A stretch of DNA of 64,000 bases from the NCBI GenBank assembly GCA_963730165.1, contig CAVSQS010000002.1, forward strand, positions 796,282 to 860,281, read 5' to 3'. The notes below the pieces were generated by a model. That model saw only the letters and a program-made list of their open reading frames with translations. It was not told the origin of the DNA and made no database searches. The position numbers and the translations under genes are program-made. This DNA is from DASSQJ01 sp963730165. Its GTDB lineage: Bacteria > Actinomycetota > Actinomycetes > Actinomycetales > Dermatophilaceae. Positions 57,829 to 64,000 of the stretch are shown here, piece after piece (the stretch's first letter is position 1; each line of letters starts with the position of its first letter).

Positions 57829-59100
57829 GTGGTGCAGCATCGCATACCCCGGGGCGCCCACGGCCAGATCACGGTTCGACGGCAGCCTGCGGGAACCTGG
57901 CTGGCCCGAACCCAGGTGCGAGACATCGATGGCCGAGTCCGTTCGGTCCGCTACTCAGCCGCGACCAAGAGCGCGGCTGCACGTGGACTCGAGGCCACGC
58001 TGAGTGTTCGGACCGACCCAAGTGTCGCGGGCATCACCGGCAGCACCACTATGGAGGCCCTCGCGAGCAAGTGGCTCCAGCACCGGCGCGACCACGGGCA
58101 GGTACGCCAGAAGGGGCCCCTTGCCCCACAGACACTCGCGACCTACCACTCTGAGATCGACAACGTCATCGTCCCCGCGATCGGGCAGGTTCAGATCCGC
58201 GAGGCGAACGTGCCCTTCCTCGACCGCTTGTTCGCGGACGTCGAACATGGGCGTAGCCACGGTAGCTACCCTGGCCGGACGGGTGGCCGGTCCACCCGTC
58301 AACTGCGCGTGGTTCTGGGTGGAATGCTCGGCCTGGCAGTCGCGCATGGGGCTCTCTCCGCGAATCCGATGCGCGACGCGGCCACATCAGCTCGTACATT
58401 CCGGAGGGAAGTGCAGTTCCTGACGGTCGAGCAGGCCGTGTTGTTGCGAAGGGAGGTTCGCCGGGATTCAATCCGCATCGAGGGACGTCGCATGCCCAAC
58501 ACGGATCTTGAGCAGCTGATCGATCTTCTTCTCGGGACCGGCTGCCGCGAAGGAGAGGCGCTCGCGATTCGGCCCAGGGATCTCGAGGATCTCGACGGGG
58601 TCACGCCCACACTGCATGTATGTGCCACGTTGGTCGAACCCCGCCGAGGCTACGTGGAGAAGCTGCACCGGCAGGACACGACGAAGACCCGACAGGACCG
58701 CCGGTTGATCCTCCCCACTGCCGTGGTGGAGATGCTTCAGGAGCGAATGGAGCGGCGCCCGCCGCCCAGCGCCGACGCGCCCATCTTCGCTACTGGGAAG
58801 GGGAACTGGATCGCTCCGTCGAACATGCGCACCCGGCTCCGCAGCGCCATCGCACGAGCCACGGAACGCGGCCCACGCGAAGCCCGGGAGGTGCAGGGGG
58901 TCACTCTGCACACTCTGCGTCGAACCGTCGGGACGCTACTCACGCACGAGGTTTCGCTCGACGCGGCTCGCGACCAGCTCGGACACCGCGATCCCTCCGT
59001 CACTTACCAGCACTACGTCGGCAGGCGTGCGACGGCGCCCGATGTGAGATCCACGCTGGACAAGCTTCTCGTGCCACTTCCGGACCACCTCGAGGCGTAA
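57829..59100 (+). CDS. int: Tyrosine recombinase (integrase)
   Basis: Site-specific integrase of 423 aa. N-terminal arm-binding part (about 1-65), SAM-like core-binding domain (about 74-185), catalytic domain from about 195. The catalytic set is complete: R240 (GTGCREGEAL), K286 (TTKTRQDRR), H361/R364 (LHTLRRTVGT), H386 (LGHRDPS), nucleophile Y396 (YQHYVG). Complete catalytic residues suggest the element may still be mobile. GTG start. Confidence 0.97.
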   Translation: MVQHRIPRGAHGQITVRRQPAGTWLARTQVRDIDGRVRSVRYSAATKSAAARGLEATLSVRTDPSVAGITGSTTMEALASKWLQHRRDHGQVRQKGPLAPQTLATYHSEIDNVIVPAIGQVQIREANVPFLDRLFADVEHGRSHGSYPGRTGGRSTRQLRVVLGGMLGLAVAHGALSANPMRDAATSARTFRREVQFLTVEQAVLLRREVRRDSIRIEGRRMPNTDLEQLIDLLLGTGCREGEALAIRPRDLEDLDGVTPTLHVCATLVEPRRGYVEKLHRQDTTKTRQDRRLILPTAVVEMLQERMERRPPPSADAPIFATGKGNWIAPSNMRTRLRSAIARATERGPREAREVQGVTLHTLRRTVGTLLTHEVSLDAARDQLGHRDPSVTYQHYVGRRATAPDVRSTLDKLLVPLPDHLEA

Positions 59101-59168
59101 CGCCGAGCCGTCGACCGCGAGCACAGGCCGTGGTTGGGGATCCGCCTCCGGCGATTCCCGACACCTCT

Positions 59169-60590
59169 TCAGCGCTCGCAGCCGATCGCGGGAGCTGCGT
59201 GACCTGTCGGGGGCAAGGCACGGTCCTGGTGTTGGCGTCCGCTGGTGATGGCGGGCTGGCCGGCGGTCATGGTGCCGCGGGGTTCATTTAGTGCGCTGGT
59301 GGCCGAGTCGACCACCCGGGCCGCGAGGATGGCGCGGTCGGTGTGGGCGAAGAGCGCGGCGCGTAGCGGTTGTGGGAGAGCGACTTCGCGGTGGTTCGCG
59401 ATGTCGGCGGGGTTGACCCAGGGGGTGTCTGGGTCGGGTCCGAGGAGCTCGGTGGCGATCGAGTGCACGCCTCGCGCGTTGCCGGCGAGCCCTGGGTCGT
59501 GGAGGGTGTCGCGGACGGCTTGGGCGAGGTCGCCGGATGCGGCGACGGAGTGGTGCAGGATCCGCGTGACTGCCGTGAGGTCGCTGCGGGCGGCCATGGC
59601 GTGTGGGGTGGCCAGCCCGTTGTGCTGATGGGTGATCTCACGCAGGGCGGCATGGAGCTCGTTGCCGGCGTGGATGAGCTGGGGGTCGCGGCGTCGGTCC
59701 TGTCCGAGCATCTGGTGCAGCTCCTTGTCGAGGCGGGCCCAGGTGCGTTCGAGACGGGTGGTGGCGGGTTCGATCCGCTGCTCGTGGGTGCGGTGGTCAA
59801 GGGCACCGGTCCGGGCGGCGGCGGCGTCGACGATCTTGGCGGCGACGACGATGCCCGCTTGGCCGCGCACCACGGTGGCGACGTTGGCCATGCTCGGCTG
59901 GTGGGCCAGGACTCGATGCGCAGCCAGGTCCCACCGAGCGCAAGCGACCTCGAGCCGTGAGGTCACGGGCCGGTCCCGGTGTTCGCCTTCGACCGCGGTG
60001 GGCCACCGGTTCTCCAGATAGCCGCCGGCGAGGCGCTCGATGAGGGTGGCGCGGTCACGGGCGGCGCGGGCACGTACGAGGGACTCCCCGGCGGGGATGC
60101 TCCGTCCGGCCTCCAGGCGGCGCTGTAGGTCGCGCACGTGATGTCCCAGGGAGAGAGCGACCGCGTGGGAGGCGGCGTAGATCGTGTGCATGAGCCGGGT
60201 CCGCGCGGCCGCCGCGTCGGCTGCCCCCTCGGGCGTCAGGGGTGGGACCCGCAGCCGCCGCTCCTGGACGAGCATCGCGGCGTGGCGGATGGAGTCGGCG
60301 GCGGACTGCAGGATCGGGTCGCTCGGTCCGGCGCCGGGCCATGCCGCGTCCGAGTGGATGGTTCGCGCTGGCCGGGTGATGCGGTCCATGACCGGATCGC
60401 GGTCCTGGTCGGGGATGGCGTCCCACAGTTGCCAGGCAGCGTCGAGAAGGGACCCCCAGGCGCGTACCCGTGCTTTGGCCTGGTCCGGGTTGGGATCCCA
60501 TAGGGCGGCTCTCGCGGTGACGTCCGCGTCCCGGAGGAGCTCTCCGACGCTGCGTGCGTCACCGGGCAGAGCTCGCGCGGGCGCGGTCAC
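59169..60590 (-). CDS. Mobile-element hypothetical protein (473 aa, helical)
   Basis: Long helix-rich protein from GTG 60590 (VTAPARALPGDARS). Repeating Arg/Ala/Glu/His helices throughout, for example RTRLMHTIYAASHAVALSLG, RLERTWARLDKELHQMLG and ILAARVVDSATSALN. No catalytic motif, signal peptide or membrane helix is apparent, and I do not recognise a family. GTGA overlap with the next gene shows they are made together. Convergent with the integrase. Confidence 0.7.
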   Translation of the reverse strand: MTAPARALPGDARSVGELLRDADVTARAALWDPNPDQAKARVRAWGSLLDAAWQLWDAIPDQDRDPVMDRITRPARTIHSDAAWPGAGPSDPILQSAADSIRHAAMLVQERRLRVPPLTPEGAADAAAARTRLMHTIYAASHAVALSLGHHVRDLQRRLEAGRSIPAGESLVRARAARDRATLIERLAGGYLENRWPTAVEGEHRDRPVTSRLEVACARWDLAAHRVLAHQPSMANVATVVRGQAGIVVAAKIVDAAAARTGALDHRTHEQRIEPATTRLERTWARLDKELHQMLGQDRRRDPQLIHAGNELHAALREITHQHNGLATPHAMAARSDLTAVTRILHHSVAASGDLAQAVRDTLHDPGLAGNARGVHSIATELLGPDPDTPWVNPADIANHREVALPQPLRAALFAHTDRAILAARVVDSATSALNEPRGTMTAGQPAITSGRQHQDRALPPTGHAAPAIGCER

Positions 60591-60940
60591 TGCTCGACCT
60601 CGCTGGCGAGGGCGGTCAGCTCGGCGATGACGATCGGCGCATGGGCGGGTAGCTGGTCGCTCGGGATGGCCAGCGCGGCCTCGTGCGCGGCCTGCACTAT
60701 TGCCGCGAATCCCAGCTCGAGTAGGTGGTCCGACAGCGTGACTTGGTTGACCGCGTGGACGTGCTCGGGTGGCAGCAGCTGCACGGCCGCGGCGGCGACC
60801 AGATCGGCCCACCAGGCCGTCGAGTGCAGGGCCGGGTCGATCTCGGCCGCTTCGACGCCGATGTCGGCGGCTCTGTTCAGGAGGGCGACCACCTCCCCCC
60901 ACGACTGCATCCACGTGCCGGTCGAGATGTGAGCCTGCAT
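60587..60940 (-). CDS. Mobile-element hypothetical protein (117 aa)
   Basis: Small acidic protein from ATG 60940 (MQAHISTGTWMQSWGEVVAL), with AAGGAG 6 nt upstream. Helical, with acidic segments (AADIGVEAAEIDPALH, ELTALASEVEQ). First gene of a two-gene unit with the 473-aa protein. Function unknown; a small partner or chaperone of the larger protein is plausible but unproven. Confidence 0.7.
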   Translation of the reverse strand: MQAHISTGTWMQSWGEVVALLNRAADIGVEAAEIDPALHSTAWWADLVAAAAVQLLPPEHVHAVNQVTLSDHLLELGFAAIVQAAHEAALAIPSDQLPAHAPIVIAELTALASEVEQ

Positions 60941-61163
60941 GTCCTGCTCCTTCTTCTCTGGCCCCTCCATCACGCCCTGCCAGATCCGGTCGTCCACCGG
61001 CACGGTCGCGATCTGTGGATAACCGGGTGTGGTGTCGGTGCCCGTGTGGACACTGGGATTCCCACAGTCCGCAAGCAGGACCTGGACGCGCGGGGGTCAC
61101 CATGCGCCGGTTGTGCTTCTTCTCGGGCTAGGCTGATTGGATGCGGTGAGGAGGTGGGTCGTC

Positions 61164-62027
61164 GTGCCGCGATGGGTGTCGAAGGCGTTGGCGGTCGGCC
61201 CTGGGCTGCTGGTCAGCACCGTCCTGACGTGGATGGTCGGCGCCCTGCTGCCGCCCGCGGCGGGGTTGACCCTCTTCGTCGGAGGGCTCGCGATGATCGT
61301 GCTGCTGCTGTGCGGCCGCGGCGAGTCCGCCGTCGCTCGAGTCTTGTACCGGGCTCACCCGTTGACCCAGTCCGAGCGTGCGATGCTCGCCCCGGCTGTG
61401 ACGCTGCTGTGCCGCAACGCCCTTGGCCCGCCCCTGGTGTGCTTGTGGATCGGCAGCGGCGACACCCGTATCGCCGCGCAACCGGCGGGCCGCCACACTG
61501 TGCTCATCGCCCAGGGGGTGCTGGACGCGGTTGAAGACGGCCAGCTGACCCAGGGCCAGGCCGTCGCCATCATCGGACACCCCGCCGCCTTGGTGCGTGA
61601 CGGATGGACTCGCAACGACCTGGCCATCACGTTCTGGTCCCTGCCATGGCTGGCGCTCAAAGCCCTGGCCGGCGGGGTAGCCCAGGGGTTCGGTCGGCTG
61701 CCGTTCGTGGCTCTGGGATGGCGGCTGCGGCTCGTGGTCGCCGCCGTCGCCGTCGTCCAGGCAGTTCAACAAGGCGTGCCGTGGATTGCAGTCTTCCTGG
61801 CAGCTCTTGCGGCGCTCACGTACCTAATCCCCATGTGGGAACGGCGATGGCAGACAGTCGAACTGCTAGCCGGAGACCGCGCCCTGGTCGAGGCCGACCT
61901 CGGTGCAGAGTGGGCGAGCGTGCTTAACACGCACGCACCGAGCCCACTGACACGGCGACGGTTGTCCGCCCTGTCCACGCGACAGCCTCATCCGTTGCGA
62001 CTCGACGCGGTCAAACGCCATTCTTAG
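61164..62027 (+). CDS. Membrane protein resembling M48 peptidases but lacking HEXXH
   Basis: Protein of 287 aa from GTG 61164 (AGGAGG 9 nt upstream; a TTG at 61137 is the open-frame limit). Two N-terminal helices (about 10-50), then AQPAGRHTVLIAQGVLDAVEDGQLTQGQAVAIIGHPAALVRD. In M48 proteases the last part is the zinc helix HExxH; here it reads GHPAAL, so metal binding is lost. Two more helices follow (about 165-225). Likely a pseudo-enzyme of the element; similarity is by eye. Confidence 0.65.
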   Translation: MPRWVSKALAVGPGLLVSTVLTWMVGALLPPAAGLTLFVGGLAMIVLLLCGRGESAVARVLYRAHPLTQSERAMLAPAVTLLCRNALGPPLVCLWIGSGDTRIAAQPAGRHTVLIAQGVLDAVEDGQLTQGQAVAIIGHPAALVRDGWTRNDLAITFWSLPWLALKALAGGVAQGFGRLPFVALGWRLRLVVAAVAVVQAVQQGVPWIAVFLAALAALTYLIPMWERRWQTVELLAGDRALVEADLGAEWASVLNTHAPSPLTRRRLSALSTRQPHPLRLDAVKRHS

Positions 62028-62178
62028 GATCTCCGCAACGCGCTCGAGCCGGTCAGTAGGTCACTCGCCTACTCGGGCCGTTTCCCGACCCGGCTGGACG
62101 CGGCAGTCGGGCATCTGGAGGGATGTGCAGTTGCGAGCATCGCCCGGCCTGTTCGGGGAGGCTGGCGCAGTGTTTTGA

Positions 62179-63105
62179 CTACGCCAGCACTAATTGACCT
62201 GCCCGTGACCGCTCCGGATCGACTTCGGGGAAGGGCCAATCAACCAAGATGGTGCCGGCCAGGGAGATGACATACCGAGGGTCGTGGGATTCGGTCTTCA
62301 TCAGTGCCAGCGGCGGGCCGGACGCGCTGGCGCCCGTGCGAAAGGACCGTAGCCGCTGGGCGTGAGGGCCGGCGACCACGTGCTTGCGCGAGCGAGCTTG
62401 TACTACGTCGAGTAACTCTTGCCGGATCTCGCGCACCGACGGGAGGTCCGGGACGCCGCCGAGATGAAGTGCGGCGGCCAGGTAGGCGCTCTTGAGCATC
62501 CCGTTGAGCCGCTGGGCCGGCGCGTGGTCGCGCACGTCCATCACGACCTGCTTGCCTGAGCGCATCAGCTGTGAAAGCGCGTCGGGCGCAGGACCAGTCG
62601 CCTGGTTCATCAGGATGACCTCCCCCGCCTCGTTTCTGAGGTATATGACGCGGCCGGAGGCCACCGGCCGCGGGTTGCCCTCGCTGCGGTACACCACGCG
62701 AATGGCTCGGTCGAACCAGTCGAGCATCGCCTCCTCGGTCCGGGAGCCGAAGGTGCTGTTGCAGCGCTTGCAGGTGTAGGTCATTACCTGGCCGCCGAAC
62801 CCTTTCGGAGGTAGGTGTTCCTTCGTCAGCGGGCCCTCACCGAGGCATATTGGGCACACCAGGAAGCGCAGCGGGTGTATCTCGCAGATTGCCGTGGCAC
62901 GGTCACGTCGCACGGTCGGTCCGACCGGCAGGCTTGTGCCGGCGACGACGGTGCCGTCCGGGTTCTCGAGCTCGATCTCGGCGACCGCCGGGAGTCCTCG
63001 CCCGACGCCGTTCGAGCTCCGGCCGACGACGTGACGGATTGCCGCTCGGTAGTCGTCTCGGTCCGGGTGGTCCTGTGCCACGAAGACAGCCTCGCACCCG
63101 GGCAT
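62179..63105 (-). CDS. HNH-type endonuclease-like protein
   Basis: Protein of 308 aa from the proposed ATG 63105 (MPGCEAVFVAQDHPDRDD); sequence above it is Arg/Pro-rich and probably not coding, but no ribosome-binding site is seen. The zinc/HNH core is FLVCPICLGEGPLTKEHLPP then KGFGGQVMTYTCKRCNSTFG: CPIC, a central EH, and CKRCN, matching Cys-coordinated HNH nucleases. The rest is alpha/beta with no known motif. Divergent from the PD-(D/E)xK-like gene, with 213 bp between. Confidence 0.75.
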   Translation of the reverse strand: MPGCEAVFVAQDHPDRDDYRAAIRHVVGRSSNGVGRGLPAVAEIELENPDGTVVAGTSLPVGPTVRRDRATAICEIHPLRFLVCPICLGEGPLTKEHLPPKGFGGQVMTYTCKRCNSTFGSRTEEAMLDWFDRAIRVVYRSEGNPRPVASGRVIYLRNEAGEVILMNQATGPAPDALSQLMRSGKQVVMDVRDHAPAQRLNGMLKSAYLAAALHLGGVPDLPSVREIRQELLDVVQARSRKHVVAGPHAQRLRSFRTGASASGPPLALMKTESHDPRYVISLAGTILVDWPFPEVDPERSRAGQLVLA

Positions 63106-63318
63106 GACAGCGGGGGATGGCCCGGTGTCGGCGAGTCGCCCTTGGCATCGGCGGGGACGGCCATCGGGGTGATCTCGGAGCACGTCACTGCTGATCGTCG
63201 GCTCGGAAACGACGCCCGGGCGGCCAAGCACGCCGACATCGCACGCTGAGATGCCGTACTTCGCGTGCTGCTGCGAGGCGGAGGTCGCCCTCTCGCGCCG
63301 ATGAGGTGAGGATGGGAC

Positions 63319-63966
63319 ATGGCCACCATCGCGGGATCTGTTGACGTTGCCCGGCTGCTTGGCCACCTCGCGCGACAACGCCCCGTGTTTCACTCAGAAG
63401 CCGACTTCCAGCATGCCTTCGCCTGGGAAGCGCACCAGCTCGACAGCGCGCTCAAAGTTCGCCTGGAGACGCATCCGGAGCCAAACGTTCGACTGGACTT
63501 GCTGATCAGCCGCCCTGACCTGGGGGCATTCACCGCCGTCGAGCTGAAGTACTTGACCGCCGGGTGGAGCGGCGACGTCAACGGCGAGCTCTTCGCGCTC
63601 AAGAACCAAGGCGCCCAGGATGTCCGCGCCTACGACGTCGTGAAGGACATCGGAAGGCTCGAGCGATTCGTGTCCGCGCACTCTGCTTGGAACGGCATGT
63701 TCGTCGCACTCACTAACGAGCCCTCGTTCTGGCGGCCGGTCACACACGGACGGGCCACGAACGCGGATGCATTCCGGATCTACGAAGGAGTCACCCTCGA
63801 GGGGACGCGGGAGTGGGGGCCGCTCACCGGTCCAGGCACGATGAAGAGCCGCGAGGCGCCCATCGCTCTCTCAGGTCGCCACCACGTGCGTTGGCAGGAC
63901 TACTCGCGAGTGGACAACGGCCCCCGAGGGCTCTTTCGAGCACTTGTCCTCGAGGTCAGCCAGTGA
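63319..63966 (+). CDS. PD-(D/E)xK nuclease-like protein
   Basis: Protein of 215 aa. FHSEADFQHAFAWEAHQL is a helix often seen at the start of restriction-endonuclease-like folds; VRLDLLISRPDLGAFTAVELKYL gives D-(x)n-ExK (ELK), the metal site. The remainder shows NQGAQDVRAYDVVKDIGRLERFV, a recurrent helix after the core. It may belong to a defence or competition system of the element. ATG 63319. Family is inferred from motif only. Confidence 0.7.
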   Translation: MATIAGSVDVARLLGHLARQRPVFHSEADFQHAFAWEAHQLDSALKVRLETHPEPNVRLDLLISRPDLGAFTAVELKYLTAGWSGDVNGELFALKNQGAQDVRAYDVVKDIGRLERFVSAHSAWNGMFVALTNEPSFWRPVTHGRATNADAFRIYEGVTLEGTREWGPLTGPGTMKSREAPIALSGRHHVRWQDYSRVDNGPRGLFRALVLEVSQ

Positions 63967-64000
63967 CCGAGTAGCCGATCCCATGCCCTGGCATCGCCCA
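63967..64000. other. Right edge, no gene assigned
   Basis: 34 bases after the nuclease-like gene. An ATG at 63983 opens a frame to the edge but is too short to judge. Confidence 0.3.

Overview
The window is chromosomal DNA from a very GC-rich Gram-positive actinobacterium. Gene content and order point to the Micrococcales, perhaps the Intrasporangiaceae/Dermatophilaceae (my inference from synteny, not a computed placement). GTG starts are common and gene junctions are often 1-4 bp stop/start overlaps (ATGA, GTGA, TGATG). Two blocks follow gene orders known from Mycobacterium tuberculosis: the proC / bS22 / hem / ccs region (about 1-27 kb) and the pan / fol / ftsH / tilS / ppa region (about 31-53 kb).

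Left block (1-27 kb, nearly all minus strand): a hemL - histidine phosphatase - thioredoxin - ccdA - resB - ccsB - DUF4229 operon for heme and cytochrome c maturation; a divergent marR / yceI pair around a perfect operator-like palindrome; a small TPR-like gene; an IS30-family element; the rex-hemA-hemC-cobA/hemD-hemB operon with a Rex-type operator inside its promoter; then glutaredoxin, acyltransferase, epimerase, the tiny ribosomal gene bS22 and a MerR-like regulator. Beyond these come an AcuC-like deacetylase, a TrkA-type protein, two GNATs, proC, proline dehydrogenase, a two-gene ABC exporter, a TIM-barrel isomerase and a Ppx/GppA phosphatase.

Middle (27-43 kb): small enzymes (methyltransferase, PNPOx-like, Nudix, VOC, SRPBCC), the nadC-nadB-panC operon, a secreted beta-propeller-like gene with a truncated copy of its own C-terminus beside it, and a DUF2520 gene. 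A plus-strand block (37.7-43.4 kb) then interrupts the minus-strand pan/fol neighbourhood. It holds an XRE regulator, a MidA/NDUFAF7-type methyltransferase, a lipoprotein, an orphan nuoD-like gene, and a three-gene surface module: two paralogous secreted proteins ending in the same unusual sorting-like signal (ALVQTD, hydrophobic segment, basic tail) directly upstream of a class F-like sortase.

Right block (43-56.5 kb): DUF3180, a folB-folK fusion, folP, folE, ftsH, hpt, tilS, a zinc metalloprotease, a PBP4-type peptidase and inorganic pyrophosphatase, then small hypothetical, membrane and secreted proteins.

From 56.8 kb to the right edge is an integrated mobile element. It starts at a tRNA 3'-end fragment (tRNA-Thr is my best guess), has a second copy of the same 25-bp core 404 bp further in, and carries xis, a tyrosine recombinase, two operonic unknowns, a membrane protein resembling M48 peptidases without the zinc motif, and two divergent nuclease-like genes (HNH-type and PD-(D/E)xK-type). 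Its other end lies outside the window.
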